Assembly (NCBI RefSeq): GCF_003353055.1
Contig: NZ_QKWJ01000007.1
Location: 124,001 to 188,000, forward strand
Reading direction: 5' to 3'
DNA: 64,000 nt
Source of the DNA: Cupriavidus lacunae
GTDB taxonomy: Bacteria; Pseudomonadota; Gammaproteobacteria; Burkholderiales; Burkholderiaceae
Part shown: positions 28,585 through 41,032 of the stretch, one piece after another
Layout of the letters: each line of letters begins with the position of its first letter
Position numbering within the stretch: the stretch's first letter is position 1
Notes under the pieces: model-generated
Told to the model about the DNA's origin: nothing
Database searches by the model: none
The model's input: the letters and a program-made list of their open reading frames with translations, nothing else
Translations under genes and position numbers: made by a program

Positions 28585-29217
28585 TCAGGCCGTGCCCAGC
28601 GCATCGAGCTTGAACTGGATGATCTGGCGCATCGCCGGCTCGGCCTGGTCCAGCTTGTCCAGCGCCTTGCGATAGGCCGTGCGCGCATCGTCGCGCTTGT
28701 CCTGTGCGGCGAGCAGGTCGCCGCGGCGGTCCGCATACAGCGCGGCGAACGCGGCCGGCGGCTCATCCTTGAGCAGCGCCAGGCCCTGGTCATAGGCCTT
28801 CTCGTCAAGCAGCACGCCAGCCAGGCGCACGCGCGCCAGGTGCGAATAGGCTTCATCGCCGTGGTCGATGGCCCATTGCAGCTGGCTCTTGGCCGCGGCC
28901 AGGTCGCCCGCATCGTACAGCACGCGGCCCGCGACCAGCGCGCTCATCGGGCCGTATGCGGTGCGGCCAAACTTGTCTTCCAGGTCGGTCGCGGCGCGCT
29001 TGATGCGCTCGACATCGCGTGCCTCGGCGGCCTTGAGCACCTGCTCGTACAGCACCGCGGCCTCACCGGCCTGCTTGCGCTCCCAGTACTTCCAGCCGTT
29101 CCAGCCGGCAAACGCCAGCAGCGCAATGATCAGCACCCAGGTCAGCGCATTGCCGTACTGGCGCCACCAGGTCTTCAGATTCTCAAGCTGTTCCTGTTCT
29201 TCTAGATCGTAAGCCAT
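28585..29217 (-). CDS. yfgM: YfgM family tetratricopeptide protein (ancillary SecYEG translocon subunit)
   Basis: A 210-residue inner-membrane protein: a short cytoplasmic start (DLEEQEQLENLKTWW), one membrane segment (WVLIIALLAFAGWNGWKYW, about 22-42) and a periplasmic TPR-like helical domain. The family works with PpiD at the Sec translocon. It lies between hisS and bamB, as in E. coli. Confidence 0.9.
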   Translation of the reverse strand: MAYDLEEQEQLENLKTWWRQYGNALTWVLIIALLAFAGWNGWKYWERKQAGEAAVLYEQVLKAAEARDVERIKRAATDLEDKFGRTAYGPMSALVAGRVLYDAGDLAAAKSQLQWAIDHGDEAYSHLARVRLAGVLLDEKAYDQGLALLKDEPPAAFAALYADRRGDLLAAQDKRDDARTAYRKALDKLDQAEPAMRQIIQFKLDALGTA

Positions 29218-29273
29218 GTCGAGGCAATCACCTGCGTTGGTTGGATACTCGGGTACTGCGGTGGCGGCGCGCG

Positions 29274-30641
29274 TTATTCGCTGGCGCCGACCATGGCGTC
29301 GATCAGGTAATCGACCAGCCCTTCAGCCGGCACGGTGGCCTGTTGCCCACCGCCTTCGGCCTGATCGCGCTGGCGGAGTTCCTTGACCTGGACCACGCCC
29401 GCGGCCACTTCGTCGTCGCCAATGATAACGGCATAGGCCGCGCCGCTTGCATCCGCGCGCTTCATCTGCGACTTGAAGCTGCCGCCCTTGCCGTCCGGGC
29501 TGGCATGCAGCACCACGTCCAGGCCCGCGTCGCGCAGGCGCTCGGCGGCCACCATCGCCTGCTGCGCGGCCGCCTCGCCCTGGTGCACCAGGTAGACGTC
29601 GCAACCCACCGCTTCGGGCACCACGCCCTCTTCGCGGATCAGCTCGATGATGCGCTCGATGCCCATGGCCCAGCCGCAGGCCGGCGCCGGCTTGCCGCCC
29701 ATCTGTGCGATCAGCGGGTCATAGCGCCCGCCGCCGGCGATGGTGCCCTGGGCGCCCAGCTTGTCGGTGATCCACTCGAACACCGTCAGGTTGTAATAGT
29801 CCAGGCCGCGCACCAGGCGCGGGTTGATCTTGAACGGGATGTTGTTGGCCTTCAGCAGGCGCTGCACGCCCTCGAAGTGCGCCAGCGACTCTTCGCCCAG
29901 GAAGTCGATCAGCTTGGGCGCGTTGGACGCCATCTCCTGCAGCGCCGGGTTCTTGGTGTCCAGCACGCGCAGCGGGTTGGTGTACAGGCGGCGCTTGCTG
30001 TCGTCGTCCAGGATGTCCCGGAAGCCTTCCAGGTACTTGATCAGTTCTTCGCGGTGCGCGGCGCGCTCATGGGCCTGCCCCAGCGAATTGAGCTCCAGGC
30101 GCACGCCGACCAGGCCCAGGTCGTCCCACAGGCGCTGGCACATCAGGATGATCTCGGCGTCGACGTCCGGGCCGGCAAAGCCCAGCGCCTCGGCGCCAAG
30201 CTGGTGGAACTGGCGATAGCGGCCGCGCTGCGGGCGCTCGTGGCGGAACATCGGGCCGGTGTACCACAGGCGCTTCGGGCCGTCGTACAGCAGGTTGTGC
30301 TCGATGGTGGAGCGCACGGCCGCGGCGGTGCCTTCCGGGCGCAGCGTCAGCTGCTCGCCGTTGAGCGAATCGGTGAAGGAGTACATTTCCTTCTCGACGA
30401 TGTCGGTGACCTCGCCGATGCCGCGCACGAACAGCTGCGTATGCTCGACGATCGGCGTGCGGATCTGCTGGTAGCCGTAGGCGCGCAGCATGGCCCGGGC
30501 GGCATTCTCGAAATGCTCCCACAGCGGCGCGTCGGCCGGCAGCATGTCGTTCATGCCCTTCACGCCCTGCAGGGCTTTGGCGGGGCGTACCTTCGGTTCG
30601 GTCTTGGCGCCTTCGGCGGCCACGTTCTCGGATTGCGTCAT
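29274..30641 (-). CDS. hisS: Histidyl-tRNA synthetase
   Basis: A 455-residue class II aminoacyl-tRNA synthetase that charges tRNA-His. Motif 2 [16 protein letters not shown], the histidine-specific [13 protein letters not shown] and motif 3 GGGRYDPL with GWAMGIERI are present, followed by the HisRS anticodon-binding domain. The N-terminal 25 residues before VKGMNDMLP are a small extension. The ispG stop is 39 bp upstream. Confidence 0.97.
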   Translation of the reverse strand: MTQSENVAAEGAKTEPKVRPAKALQGVKGMNDMLPADAPLWEHFENAARAMLRAYGYQQIRTPIVEHTQLFVRGIGEVTDIVEKEMYSFTDSLNGEQLTLRPEGTAAAVRSTIEHNLLYDGPKRLWYTGPMFRHERPQRGRYRQFHQLGAEALGFAGPDVDAEIILMCQRLWDDLGLVGVRLELNSLGQAHERAAHREELIKYLEGFRDILDDDSKRRLYTNPLRVLDTKNPALQEMASNAPKLIDFLGEESLAHFEGVQRLLKANNIPFKINPRLVRGLDYYNLTVFEWITDKLGAQGTIAGGGRYDPLIAQMGGKPAPACGWAMGIERIIELIREEGVVPEAVGCDVYLVHQGEAAAQQAMVAAERLRDAGLDVVLHASPDGKGGSFKSQMKRADASGAAYAVIIGDDEVAAGVVQVKELRQRDQAEGGGQQATVPAEGLVDYLIDAMVGASE

Positions 30642-30680
30642 TCTGTTCTTGTCAGGCTGCTGGCACCCGGCCGGTCCGGC

Positions 30681-31973
30681 TCAGGCTGCCACTTCTTTGT
30701 CGGTCCGCGCAGCGCCCGGGCCGTAATGCGTGCGAACGTATTCGTCTACGATCGCCTGGAACTCTTCTGCAATGCGCTCGCCGCGCAGCGTCTTCACCTT
30801 GACGCCGTCGACGAACACCGGCGCCGCGGGCGATTCACCCGAGCCCGGCAGCGAGATGCCGATATTGGCGTGCTTGCTCTCGCCCGGACCATTGACGATG
30901 CAGCCCATCACGGCCACGTCCATTTCCTCGACGCCCGGGTAGGCGGTCTTCCATTGCGGCATCTGCTCGCGCAGGTAGGCCTGGATGCTGGCCGCCAGCT
31001 CCTGGAACACCGTGCTGGTCGTGCGCCCGCATCCCGGGCATGCAATCACCATCGGGGTGAAATTGCGCAGGCCCATGGTCTGCAGGATTTCCTGGCCCAC
31101 GTACACCTCTTTCTCGCGCGGCGCTCCGGGTTCCGGGGTCAGCGAGATGCGGATGGTGTCGCCGATCCCTTCCTGCAGCAGCACCGACAGCGCCGCGGTC
31201 GATGCCACGATGCCCTTGCTGCCCATGCCGGCCTCGGTCAGCCCGAGGTGCAGTGCGTAGTCGCAGCGGCGCGCCAGCTCGCGGTACACCGCAACCAGCT
31301 CCTGCACCTGCGACACCTTGCACGACAGGATGATCTGGTCGCCCGGCAGGCCGATTTCCTCGGCCTTTTTCGCCGATTCGATGGCCGAGGTGATCAGCGC
31401 CTCGATCATCACGCTCTGCGCCGGCCACGGCTCGGCGCGTCCGGCATTCTCGTCCATGATGCGCGCCAGCAGGTCCTGGTCCAGGCTGCCCCAGTTCACG
31501 CCGATGCGCACCGGCTTGTTATAGCGGCACGCCATCTCGATCATCTGCGCGAACTGCGTATCGCGCTTGGCACCCTGGCCGACGTTGCCCGGGTTGATGC
31601 GGTACTTGGACAGCGCCTCGGCGCAGGCCGGATAGTCCTGCAACAGCTTGTGGCCGTTGTAGTGGAAATCACCCACCAGCGGCACGTCGACACCCATGCG
31701 GTCAAGCTGCTCGCGGATCGACGGCACCGCGGCCGCCGCCTCGGGCGTGTTCACCGTAATGCGCACGATCTCCGAGCCCGCGCGCGCCAGTTCCTTGACC
31801 TGGATCGCGGTGCCGATGGCATCGACCGTGTCGGTATTGGTCATCGACTGCACGCGCACCGGCGCACCGCCGCCGATGGTCACGACGTTGTCGCCCCACG
31901 CGACGCGCGCCTGGCGCGTCTGACGGCGCGGCAGCGGGCCGGGCAGGACCGGGAGACAGAGCTGTTGGTTCAT
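30681..31973 (-). CDS. ispG: 4-hydroxy-3-methylbut-2-enyl diphosphate synthase (flavodoxin)
   Basis: It converts methylerythritol cyclodiphosphate to HMBPP in the non-mevalonate isoprenoid pathway, using a [4Fe-4S] cluster. The 430-residue protein begins with an N-terminal TIM-barrel segment ([11 protein letters not shown]) and ends with cluster cysteines including CPGCGR and GCIVNGPGE. This is the longer Gram-negative form with an insertion relative to E. coli (372 residues). The ATG at 31973 follows a GGTGG element. Confidence 0.96.
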   Translation of the reverse strand: MNQQLCLPVLPGPLPRRQTRQARVAWGDNVVTIGGGAPVRVQSMTNTDTVDAIGTAIQVKELARAGSEIVRITVNTPEAAAAVPSIREQLDRMGVDVPLVGDFHYNGHKLLQDYPACAEALSKYRINPGNVGQGAKRDTQFAQMIEMACRYNKPVRIGVNWGSLDQDLLARIMDENAGRAEPWPAQSVMIEALITSAIESAKKAEEIGLPGDQIILSCKVSQVQELVAVYRELARRCDYALHLGLTEAGMGSKGIVASTAALSVLLQEGIGDTIRISLTPEPGAPREKEVYVGQEILQTMGLRNFTPMVIACPGCGRTTSTVFQELAASIQAYLREQMPQWKTAYPGVEEMDVAVMGCIVNGPGESKHANIGISLPGSGESPAAPVFVDGVKVKTLRGERIAEEFQAIVDEYVRTHYGPGAARTDKEVAA

Positions 31974-32021
31974 AGCGTTACCACCTTGCAAAGACGCACC
32001 TCGCCGCACCTTGCGCCCGCC

Positions 32022-33011
32022 TCAGGGCAGCGTCAGGCGCGCCACGTTGTTGCGGTTGGCTGCCTTCAGGTCGACCGGCGTGCCATTGCGCGTCAGCGAC
32101 TCGACACCCTTGACGTTGCCGATCACCACCTTGTACGGAGCGGTGCCGCCGCCGGCCACGGTCTGGCCAGCCTTGGCGGTACCGCCCATGACGATCTTGC
32201 CGCTATTGTCCCGGATTTCATACCAGGTATCGGCGGCAAAACGGATCTGCAGTTCGCCCTCGCCTGCTGCCGCGGCAGGAGCCGTGGCGGCAGCGGGCAC
32301 CGAGGCCGCTGCCGGGGCCGCCTGCGCGGCCGTGGCCGTGGCCGTGGCCGCGGGAGCTGCCGCGGCACTGGCCGGGACGGTTTCGGCGGACGGCGCCGGC
32401 GAATCGCTGGCAGCCATCACCGGCGGCAGCGCCGCGGTCACGGTGCCGGCTTCCGTGCTCTGGATCTCGGCGGCGGGCGCTTCGGCCTTCACCGTTTCGG
32501 CAGCGCTGCTGCGCGCATCGATCCATGCGCGGATATGGTCGAGCCCGAACCAGGCGCCCGCGGCCACCACCACCGCCACCAGCGCCAGCCAGACCCAGCG
32601 GCCGCCGCTGCCGCCGGAGCGGAAGCGGTTGCGGTCGTCGAAGGCCGCGTTGATGCCGCCTTCGCGCTGGCGGGCGATTTCCGCCACCTGCGCCACCGCG
32701 CGCGGCTGGAAACGCGCCAGCAGCGGGTCGATGTCGACATGCAGCATGCGGGCATAGGCACGCATCACGCCCTTGGCGAAGGTCACGTCGGGCAGCGCCT
32801 GCAGGTCGCCGGCCTCGATCGCGCGCAGCTTGCCTGCCGCCACCTTCAGCCGTGCGCTGACGTCTTCCACCGTCATCCGCTGCGCCTCGCGCTCGCGCGC
32901 CAGCGCTGCGCCGATCTCGCGTGCGGCAGCTTCGCGGTCTCCTTCGTGCGCGCCCCCGCCGACTTGTTGCGTCGGTACGGCCTGGCCTGCGGCGCGGTCG
33001 TGCTCACTCAT
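32022..33011 (-). CDS. RodZ-like helix-turn-helix membrane protein (DUF4115)
   Basis: A 329-residue protein with an N-terminal HTH (about 28-95, REAQRMTVEDVSARLKVA), one membrane segment (WVWLALVAVVVAAGAWFGL), a long Ala/Pro/Thr-rich linker with TATATA repeats, and a C-terminal DUF4115 domain. This is the layout of the cytoskeleton protein RodZ, which links MreB to the cell wall machinery. The N-terminal 8 bp overlap the preceding pilW-like gene. The name is by architecture; cell-shape function is inferred. Confidence 0.85.
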   Translation of the reverse strand: MSEHDRAAGQAVPTQQVGGGAHEGDREAAAREIGAALAREREAQRMTVEDVSARLKVAAGKLRAIEAGDLQALPDVTFAKGVMRAYARMLHVDIDPLLARFQPRAVAQVAEIARQREGGINAAFDDRNRFRSGGSGGRWVWLALVAVVVAAGAWFGLDHIRAWIDARSSAAETVKAEAPAAEIQSTEAGTVTAALPPVMAASDSPAPSAETVPASAAAAPAATATATAAQAAPAAASVPAAATAPAAAAGEGELQIRFAADTWYEIRDNSGKIVMGGTAKAGQTVAGGGTAPYKVVIGNVKGVESLTRNGTPVDLKAANRNNVARLTLP

Positions 33012-33783
33012 CCCATGCTCCTTGTTCGTAGGCGGTCAACTCACGCGAGTCGGGGAAGCGGCTGCGCAGCTGCGCCCCAAGCGCATCCTGCGCGCGGCCG
33101 TCGCCCTCACGGTGGGCAATGCGCGCTCCCAGCCAGAGGGATTGCGCACTGACAAATTGGCTGTTGTTGACGCGCTGGACATACTGCCGGGCCTGCGCGA
33201 AGTCGCCGCGCCGGTAGAACACCAGCGCGAGGTTGGTGTTGGCCACCGGGTTGTTGCGGTCGTAGCCGAGCGCGGCCTTCAGGTTCTTCTCCGCCTCGGC
33301 ACTGTGGCCCTGGCGCAGCTCGCACGCGCCCAGGCTGATCAGGGGCTTGGCCGGGCCGCCGGCCGACGGCGCCGACGCCGCGCGCTGCAGCATCGGCACG
33401 GCCTCGCCGTAGCGCCCTTCCTGGCACAGGAACCAGCCATAGTTGTTGAGCAGGTCGCCGTCGTTGCCACGCATCGACGCCGCGGTGCGGAAGCTGTCGT
33501 CGGCCAGCACCCGCTCGTTCATGTTCATGTAGATCAGCGCGCGCACATGGTAGGCATCGGCGAGCGACGGATCGATGGCGATGGCCTGCTTGATCTCGTC
33601 AAGCGCGACCGCATTCTGGCCGGCCTCGAGATAGTTGGTGGCCAGCTGCAGCCGGATGCCGGCGCGGCGCCTTGCATCGGTCTGGTCGGAAGCGGTCTGG
33701 AGATCCTGCGCCGGCGCATGCGGCAGCTGGCAGCCGGACAACATCAGCAGCCCGAAAAAGGCCGCAGCGATCAGACGGATCAT
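33004..33783 (-). CDS. pilW: Type IV pilus biogenesis/stability lipoprotein PilW (PilF)-like
   Basis: A 259-residue TPR lipoprotein. The signal peptide ends in the lipobox LSGC (Cys about 18), followed by several TPR units ([58 protein letters not shown]). PilW/PilF assists assembly of the PilQ secretin. The upstream in-frame region lies inside rlmN; the ATG at 33783 overlaps the rlmN TGA by four bases (ATGA), giving translational coupling. Confidence 0.9.
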   Translation of the reverse strand: MIRLIAAAFFGLLMLSGCQLPHAPAQDLQTASDQTDARRRAGIRLQLATNYLEAGQNAVALDEIKQAIAIDPSLADAYHVRALIYMNMNERVLADDSFRTAASMRGNDGDLLNNYGWFLCQEGRYGEAVPMLQRAASAPSAGGPAKPLISLGACELRQGHSAEAEKNLKAALGYDRNNPVANTNLALVFYRRGDFAQARQYVQRVNNSQFVSAQSLWLGARIAHREGDGRAQDALGAQLRSRFPDSRELTAYEQGAWDE

Positions 33784-34934
33784 GCAGGGCGAACCTCCCG
33801 AGGCTGGCCGTTGGCATTGACCGGCACCAGTGGCGTGATCTTGCCGAACTTGCCGCGTTCGGCCAGGCGCGTGCGGTCCTTCACTTCCCCGGCCAGCTGG
33901 CCGCAGGCGGCATCGATGTCGTCGCCGCGGGTCTTGCGGATGGTGGTCACGATGCCCGCGTCCATCAGCACCTGCGCAAAGCGCCGGATCTGGTCGTTGT
34001 TGGAACGCTTCAGGCCGGATTCGGGGAAGGGGTTGAACGGGATCAGGTTGAACTTGCACGGCACGTCGGCCACAAGCTTCAGCAGTTCCCGCGCATGCTC
34101 GACGCCGTCGTTGACGCCATCCAGCATGCAGTATTCGAAAGTAATGAAATCGCGCGGCGCGAATTCCAGGTAGCGGCGGCATGCCGCCATCAGTTCGGCC
34201 AGCGGGTACTTCTTGTTCAGCGGCACCAGCACGTCGCGCAGGGCGTCGTTGGACGCGTGCAGCGACACGGCAAGCGCTACCGGCAGGTCTTTGGACAGCC
34301 GGTCCATCATCGGCACCACGCCGGAGGTGGAGAGCGTCACGCGGCGGCGCGACAGGCCGTAGGCATTGTCGTCGAGCATCAGCCGCATGGCCGGCACGAC
34401 GGCGTCGTAGTTCAGCAGCGGCTCGCCCATGCCCATCATCACCACGTTGGAGATGACGCGGTCATCCTTGGGGCCGCGGCCCAGTTGTTCGCGCATGGCG
34501 AACTCCGCCATCCACAGCTGGCCGATGATTTCACCGGTGCTGAGGTTGCGCGAAAAGCCTTGCTTGCCGGTGGAACAGAACCGGCAGTTGACGGCGCATC
34601 CCGCCTGCGAGGAAACGCACAGCGTGCCACGCGTTTCCTCGGGGATATAGACCGTTTCCACCGCGTTGCCCTCGCCCACGTCGAGCAGCCACTTGCGCGT
34701 GCCGTCGGCCGACAGGTTGTCGGTGATGGCGGCGGGCGCACGGATCTCGGCCCGCGTCGCGAGCTTTTCGCGCAGCGACTTGGCGAGATCCGACATGGCG
34801 TCGAAGCGGCTGGCACCGTAGTGGTGGATCCAGCGCTGCAGTTGCCGCGCACGGAACGGCTTCTCGCCGAGCTCGCCGCAATAAGCGGTGAGCGCGTCCG
34901 CGTCGAGGTCGAGCAGGTTGACGAGAGCGTTCAT
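33780..34934 (-). CDS. rlmN: Dual-specificity RNA methyltransferase RlmN
   Basis: A 384-residue radical-SAM enzyme that makes m2A at 23S A2503 and tRNA A37. The cluster motif CAVNCRFC (CxxxCxxC) is followed by [11 protein letters not shown], and the S-adenosylmethionine-binding MGMGEPLLN and the C-terminal cysteine region are present. It lies upstream of the pilW-like gene and 49 bp after ndk. Confidence 0.96.
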   Translation of the reverse strand: MNALVNLLDLDADALTAYCGELGEKPFRARQLQRWIHHYGASRFDAMSDLAKSLREKLATRAEIRAPAAITDNLSADGTRKWLLDVGEGNAVETVYIPEETRGTLCVSSQAGCAVNCRFCSTGKQGFSRNLSTGEIIGQLWMAEFAMREQLGRGPKDDRVISNVVMMGMGEPLLNYDAVVPAMRLMLDDNAYGLSRRRVTLSTSGVVPMMDRLSKDLPVALAVSLHASNDALRDVLVPLNKKYPLAELMAACRRYLEFAPRDFITFEYCMLDGVNDGVEHARELLKLVADVPCKFNLIPFNPFPESGLKRSNNDQIRRFAQVLMDAGIVTTIRKTRGDDIDAACGQLAGEVKDRTRLAERGKFGKITPLVPVNANGQPREVRPA

Positions 34935-34983
34935 GACGGCAAACTCAGCTTCGGTATCAGTCTAGTCCAGCAGCGCCAGGCAA

Positions 34984-35409
34984 TCAGCGGCTGTAGACGT
35001 TCATGCCCGGGAAGAAGAACGCCACTTCCACGGCAGCCGTTTCAGCGGCGTCCGAACCGTGCACGGCGTTGGCGTCGATGCTGTCGGCGAAGTCGGCGCG
35101 GATGGTGCCCTTCTCGGCCTTCTTCGGGTCGGTGGCGCCCATCAGGTCGCGGTGCTTGGCGATGGCGTTCTCGCCTTCCAGCGCCTGGATAATGACCGGG
35201 CCGGAAACCATGAAGTCCACCAGGTCCTTGAAGAACGGGCGCTCCTTGTGGACGGCATAGAACTGCTCGGCTTCGCCGCGCGACAGATGCACCATCTTGG
35301 CAGCAATGATCTTCAGGCCGGCGGCCTCGAAACGGGCGTAGATCTGGCCAATCACGTTCTTGGCCACGGCATCCGGCTTGATAATCGACAGGGTGCGTTC
35401 GATCGCCAT
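34984..35409 (-). CDS. ndk: Nucleoside-diphosphate kinase
   Basis: A 141-residue enzyme that balances NTP and dNTP pools. It begins [17 protein letters not shown] and contains the active-site His in [10 protein letters not shown]. Length and both ends match bacterial Ndk. It is the first gene of the long minus-strand array; a TAGAAT -10-like box lies about 55 bp upstream of its start. Confidence 0.97.
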   Translation of the reverse strand: MAIERTLSIIKPDAVAKNVIGQIYARFEAAGLKIIAAKMVHLSRGEAEQFYAVHKERPFFKDLVDFMVSGPVIIQALEGENAIAKHRDLMGATDPKKAEKGTIRADFADSIDANAVHGSDAAETAAVEVAFFFPGMNVYSR

Positions 35410-35783
35410 GAAAAACTCCGAAAAATGAAGGGGTTACAAATGGATTAAACGTGCGATTCTAGCACGAAGACTATGACCCTTTCGAGGGTCTTCCCTGCTC
35501 TGGCGCGTGTCTGGCCGCCCCTGCGGCACAAGCCGGCACAAAGTATTCCAGAGCGCACATTACAACCTTGTCATGCCGGGAACGCGGCGCCCCGGCTAAC
35601 ATCCAATGTGAGCGGCGTCGAACGGACGTAAAACCAGTGCGGAGTGCCCTTTGAATTACTCCGCCCTTGCAATTCGGCCTACCCGATGCCACATTGACGA
35701 TGGTTCCGTCCGGGGTCCATGCGAATCTTCGCAACCGAAGCCTCGAATCCCCGGCGCCTCACCGTTTTGAGACAGGAGTCACC
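35410..35783. other. Divergent intergenic region between ndk and the Bax-inhibitor-like gene
   Basis: This 374-bp gene-free stretch should hold promoters for both flanking genes. On the minus strand a TAGAAT box lies inside the dyad CGTGC-N7-GCACG (35450-35466), and a GACCCT-TTCG-AGGGTC palindrome lies at 35475-35490, both upstream of ndk. I see no recognisable protein or RNA gene. Confidence 0.5.
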
Positions 35784-36488
35784 ATGGATAACAAGCTGAA
35801 CACCTACGGTTTCGGCAATAGTGCGTCGACCGTCACTGACGTCGTCGTTCGCAACCGGGTCTTGCGCAACACTTACTGGCTGCTGGCCCTCTCGATGATC
35901 CCCACCGTGCTCGGCGCGTGGATCGGCGTGGCCAGCGGCTTCAGCCTCATGGCGGGCAGCCCCGGACTGTCGCTGATCCTGTTCCTGGGCATCGCGTTCG
36001 GGTTCTTCTACGGCATCGAGAAGACCAAGAACAGCAGCATGGGCGTGGTCCTGTTGCTGGCATTCACGTTCTTCATGGGCCTGATGCTGTCGCGCCTGAT
36101 CGGCGCGACGTTGCAGTTCTCGAACGGGCCCGCGCTGATCATGTATGCCTTCGGCGGCACGGCGGCGGTGTTCGGCACGATGGCCACCATCGCCACGGTC
36201 AGCAAGCGTGATTTCTCCGGCCTCGGCAAATTCCTGTTCGTCGGCGTGATCCTGCTGATCCTGGCCAGCGTTGCCAATATCTGGCTGCAGCTGCCGTCGC
36301 TGATGATCACGGTGTCGGTGATCGCGATCGGCATCTTCTCGGCGTACATCCTGTTCGATGTGCAGCGCGTGGTGAACGGCGGCGAGACCAACTACATCAC
36401 CGCCACGCTGGCGATCTACCTGGACGTGTACAACGTCTTCGTCAACCTGCTGGCGCTGCTGGGCATCTTCGGCGGCAGCCGCGACTGA
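35784..36488 (+). CDS. Bax inhibitor-1/YccA family membrane protein
   Basis: A 234-residue protein with about seven membrane segments. The N-terminal NRVLRNTYWLLALSMIPTVLGA and the C-terminal AYILFDVQRVVNGGETNYI motif with Asp are diagnostic of the BI-1/YccA family, whose E. coli member YccA is an FtsH substrate and inhibitor. The ATG at 35784 follows CAGGAG at good spacing. The presence of hflK/hflC in the window makes a functional link plausible but not shown. Confidence 0.93.
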   Translation: MDNKLNTYGFGNSASTVTDVVVRNRVLRNTYWLLALSMIPTVLGAWIGVASGFSLMAGSPGLSLILFLGIAFGFFYGIEKTKNSSMGVVLLLAFTFFMGLMLSRLIGATLQFSNGPALIMYAFGGTAAVFGTMATIATVSKRDFSGLGKFLFVGVILLILASVANIWLQLPSLMITVSVIAIGIFSAYILFDVQRVVNGGETNYITATLAIYLDVYNVFVNLLALLGIFGGSRD

Positions 36489-36509
36489 CGGCAACCGCCC
36501 CCGCAGCAT

Positions 36510-36537
36510 GAAAAAACCGGCCTGATGGCCGGTTTTT
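36510..36537. terminator. Bidirectional rho-independent terminator
   Basis: AAAAAACCGGCC (36510-36521) and GGCCGGTTTTTT (36526-36537) form a perfect 12-bp stem around TGAT. T-runs occur on both strands, serving the Bax-inhibitor-like gene and rlmD, which converge here. Confidence 0.92.
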
Positions 36538-36558
36538 TCTTTGGGCACACCTGCGCGA

Positions 36559-38022
36559 TCAGCCGCGATCGAATACCGCGATCGACTCCACGTGCGAGGT
36601 ATGCGGGAACATGTTGACCACGCCCGCGCCGGCGAGGCGGTAGCCCGCCTCGTGCACCAGCAGGCCGGCGTCGCGCGCCAGCGTGGCGGGGCTGCAAGAG
36701 ACATAGACGATGCGCCGCGGCAGCACGTCGCTGCCCTGCTGCGCCAGTTCGCCAAGCGCCTTGCACACGGCCAGCGCGCCTTCGCGCGGCGGATCGACCA
36801 GCCAGCGGTCGAAGCGGCCCAGCGCAGCAACGTCCTCGGCCGTGACCTCGAACAGATTGCGGCACGCAAACTCGGTCCTGGCCGCCAGCCCGTTGTATTC
36901 GGCATTGGCCAGCGCACGCGTGGTCAGGGCCTCGCTGCCTTCGATGCCCATCACCGACTTGCCCTGCGTGGCCAGCGGCAGCGTGAAGTTGCCGATGCCG
37001 CAGAACAGGTCGAGCAAGCGGTCCTGCGGCTGCGCATCCAGCAGACGCAGCGCGCGGCCGATCAGCACGCGGTTGATCTGGTGGTTCACCTGGGTGAAGT
37101 CGGTCGGCTTGAACGGCATGCGGATGCCGAACTCCGGCAGCGTGTAGGCCAGCTCGGCTTCGGCCGGATAGAACGGGTAGACCGTGTCCGGGCCCTTGGG
37201 CTGCAGCCAGAACTGCACCTGGTACTGGTCGGCAAAGGCGCGCAGCAGGTCCTTGTCGGCATCGGTCAGCGGTTCCAGGATGCGCAGCACCAGCGCGGTG
37301 ACTTCCTGGCCCACGGCCAGTTCGATCTGCGGCATGCGGTCGCGGATCGACAGCCCGCCCACCAGCTCGCGCAGCGGCACCAGCATGGCCGACACATGCG
37401 GCGGCAGGATCTCGCAGCGGGTCATGTCGGCCACGTAGCTGCTCTTGCGCTCATGAAAACCGACCAGGACCCCGCCCTTCTTGGCCACGTGGCGCACGGT
37501 CAGGCGCGCGCGGTAGCGATAGCCCCAGTCCGGGCCGGCGATCGGGCGGAACACCACGTCGGGCTTCACCTTCGACAGGTGCCACAGGTTGTCTTCCAGC
37601 ACGCGCTGCTTGATCGCCAGTTGCGCGCGCGAGTCCAGATGCTGCATCGAGCACCCGCCGCAGACACCGAAGTGCTGGCAACCGGGCTTCACCCGCATCA
37701 CCGATTCCTGCCGGATCTCGGCCAGGTGGGCCTGCTCGTAGCTGGGCTTGCGGCGGTAGCTGCGGTAGCTGACGGTTTCGCCGGGCAGCGCGCCCTCGAC
37801 GAAGATCACCTTGCCGGGCGTGCCATCCTCGTTCACCAGGCGGCCGACACCGCGGGCCTCCATGTCGAGGCTGTCGATCGATACCACGGGATCGGCCGCG
37901 GGGGCGCCAGCGTCGGCGGCAGCGCGGACACGGGACTCTTTTGCGACGGGAGCAGCACCTTGATCGGCAACAGCGGCCGGGGCTGCCGGCGTTTCTTGGG
38001 GAGAGGACACGGCTTGGGACAC
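36559..38022 (-). CDS. rlmD: 23S rRNA (uracil(1939)-C(5))-methyltransferase RlmD
   Basis: A 487-residue RumA-type enzyme. A Pro/Ala-rich N-terminal extension of about 45 residues precedes the TRAM domain ([17 protein letters not shown]). A [4Fe-4S] cysteine set follows ([15 protein letters not shown]), then the methyltransferase domain with [14 protein letters not shown] and the catalytic DPPREGA and [12 protein letters not shown] motifs. It methylates U1939 of 23S rRNA. Confidence 0.95.
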   Translation of the reverse strand: MSQAVSSPQETPAAPAAVADQGAAPVAKESRVRAAADAGAPAADPVVSIDSLDMEARGVGRLVNEDGTPGKVIFVEGALPGETVSYRSYRRKPSYEQAHLAEIRQESVMRVKPGCQHFGVCGGCSMQHLDSRAQLAIKQRVLEDNLWHLSKVKPDVVFRPIAGPDWGYRYRARLTVRHVAKKGGVLVGFHERKSSYVADMTRCEILPPHVSAMLVPLRELVGGLSIRDRMPQIELAVGQEVTALVLRILEPLTDADKDLLRAFADQYQVQFWLQPKGPDTVYPFYPAEAELAYTLPEFGIRMPFKPTDFTQVNHQINRVLIGRALRLLDAQPQDRLLDLFCGIGNFTLPLATQGKSVMGIEGSEALTTRALANAEYNGLAARTEFACRNLFEVTAEDVAALGRFDRWLVDPPREGALAVCKALGELAQQGSDVLPRRIVYVSCSPATLARDAGLLVHEAGYRLAGAGVVNMFPHTSHVESIAVFDRG

Positions 38023-38120
38023 CAGACGAAACCTGACGTATTGTTTTGCGAAAGCGGGATTGTATGCCAGACCGGGCCGGCACCGGTGGCAGCGTCCCGC
38101 CGACGTGACGGAGACGGCAA

Positions 38121-38975
38121 ATGGAACTGATCTCGTGGAATATTCAGTGGGGCCGTGGCGCCGACGGGCATGTCGACCTGGGCCGCCAGGTCGACACCCT
38201 GCGCGGCATTGCCGACGCCGACGTGATTTGCCTGCAGGAGGTCACGCGCGGGTTCGGCGAACTGCGCGGTAGCCCTGGTGACGACCAAGTAGCGGAGTTG
38301 ACCGCCCTGCTGCCCGGCTACCACCTGCTCTATGCGCCGGGTGTCGACCGGCGCACCGCCATCGGCGGCCGCAAGCAATTTGGCAACCTGATCGCCACGC
38401 GCCTGCCGGTGCGCGAAGTCTTCCGCCATGCGCTGCCCTGGCCGGCGGACCCGCAGGTGGCGTCGATGCCGCGCGTGGCCCTGGAAGCCACGGTAGAAGT
38501 CGGCACCCGGCGGCTGCGCGTGATCTGCACGCACCTGGAGTATTATTCGTCACATCAGCGCGCCGCCCAGGCCGAAGCCTTGCGCAACTGGCACGCCGAA
38601 GCCTGCGACCAAGCGCGACGCCCCGGCCGCAGCGAGCAATGGCCAGGCCCGTTCACGCCCGAGCCACGCCCGTCAGAGGCCGTCCTGTGCGGTGACTTCA
38701 ACAGCAAACCCGACGATATCGCCTATCGCCGCGTGCTCGAGCCCTTTGACGATGCCACGCCGCCCTGGCGCGATGCCTGGTTGCACACGCATCCCGGCCA
38801 GCCGCATGCGCCCACCTGCGCCCTCTACGACAAGGAGCAATGGCCTGAGCCGCCGTTCGCCTGCGATTTCATGTTTGTGACAGGGAACCTCGCCGGGCGC
38901 ATCCGGCGCTGCGAGGTCGATGGGGATACCGCCGGCTCGGACCACCAGCCGATCCTGCTGTCGCTGGATCTGTGA
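38121..38975 (+). CDS. Endonuclease/exonuclease/phosphatase family hydrolase
   Basis: A 284-residue protein with the EEP-fold metal and catalytic motifs: [26 protein letters not shown] and GSDHQPILL. The fold covers DNases, phosphodiesterases and phosphatases, and substrate cannot be deduced. No secretion signal is seen. It faces the 3'-5' exonuclease gene tail to tail. Confidence 0.88.
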   Translation: MELISWNIQWGRGADGHVDLGRQVDTLRGIADADVICLQEVTRGFGELRGSPGDDQVAELTALLPGYHLLYAPGVDRRTAIGGRKQFGNLIATRLPVREVFRHALPWPADPQVASMPRVALEATVEVGTRRLRVICTHLEYYSSHQRAAQAEALRNWHAEACDQARRPGRSEQWPGPFTPEPRPSEAVLCGDFNSKPDDIAYRRVLEPFDDATPPWRDAWLHTHPGQPHAPTCALYDKEQWPEPPFACDFMFVTGNLAGRIRRCEVDGDTAGSDHQPILLSLDL

Positions 38976-38981
38976 GTCCGT

Positions 38982-38998
38982 GCCGGCGGGACGCCGGC
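38982..38998. terminator. Short hairpin between convergent nuclease genes
   Basis: GCCGGCG and CGCCGGC form a perfect 7-bp stem around GGA, in the 27-bp gap between the two stops. No T-run is present. Confidence 0.45.
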
Positions 38999-39002
38999 GC
39001 CC

Positions 39003-39838
39003 TCAGTCTTCGAGGTCTTCGGCTTCCGGCGTGAGACGCTGCAGCCGGAACGCCTGCAGGTATTCCATCCACTGCTCGCCAGGCAGCTCGGCCAGCGATT
39101 CCTGGACGAACTCCATCTCGATGTCGAACTCGCGCGGCGAGAGCCCGCCGCGCATCAGCTGGAAGCGGCAGTACATCAGGTAGGTGTTGACGACGTCGGT
39201 CTCGCAATAGGCGCGGATCTCGTCGAGCTGGCCGGCCTGGTAAGCGTGCCATACCTTGCTGCCGTCCATCCCCATCTTGCCCGGGAAGCCGCACAGCTTG
39301 GCCAGGTCATCCAGCGGCGCGCTGGCGCGGGGCTGGTACATCGCCAGCAGGTCCATCAGGTCCAGGTGCCGCATGTGGTAGCGGCTGATGTAGTTGTTCC
39401 ACTTGAAGTCGCGGCTGTCGTCCTCGCGGCCCTCGCCCATTTCCCAGTAGCGCGGCGCGGTGACACCGTTGACCAGGCCGCGGTAGTGCAGCACCGGCAG
39501 GTCGAAACCGCCGCCGTTCCATGAAACCAGTTGCGGGCTGTAGCGCGCGATCAGTTCATAGAACTTCTGGATCAGCGTGGCCTCGCCGTCTTCGGGGGTG
39601 CCCAGCGAGCCGACATGAAACACCGCCGAGCCGTCGCGGTGCGTGCGGCGCAGCACGCAGGAAATCGCGGCCACGCGCTGCAGGTAGTGCGGGAGAAAAT
39701 CGCTGCCGGTCTTTTCGCGGCGGGCGGCAAACGCATGCTCGGCGACTTCGGCGTCGCTCATCGCATCGGGATGGTCATGCAAACGGCGCAGGCCGGCGAC
39801 ATCGGGAATGGTCTCGATGTCGAATACCAGCACAGTGG

Positions 39839-39842
<4 letters not shown>
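39003..39842 (-). CDS. PolB-type 3'-5' exonuclease (DNA_pol_B_exo2)
   Basis: A 279-residue DEDD-family exonuclease. Exo I is VFDIETIPD, Exo II is [12 protein letters not shown], and Exo III is [13 protein letters not shown], all with their acidic residues. The protein is the exonuclease module without a polymerase. Its ATG overlaps the rpoS stop by four bases (ATGA), so it is translated from the rpoS message; a stationary-phase role is inference. Confidence 0.9.
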
Positions 39843-41026
<1,184 letters not shown>

Positions 41027-41032
41027 GAACCC

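Noticed and set aside
29241..33152. A 1303-codon plus-strand open frame spanning hisS, ispG and the rodZ-like gene
   Set aside because: It crosses three clear genes and their gaps and has no recognisable domain; explained by codon bias.
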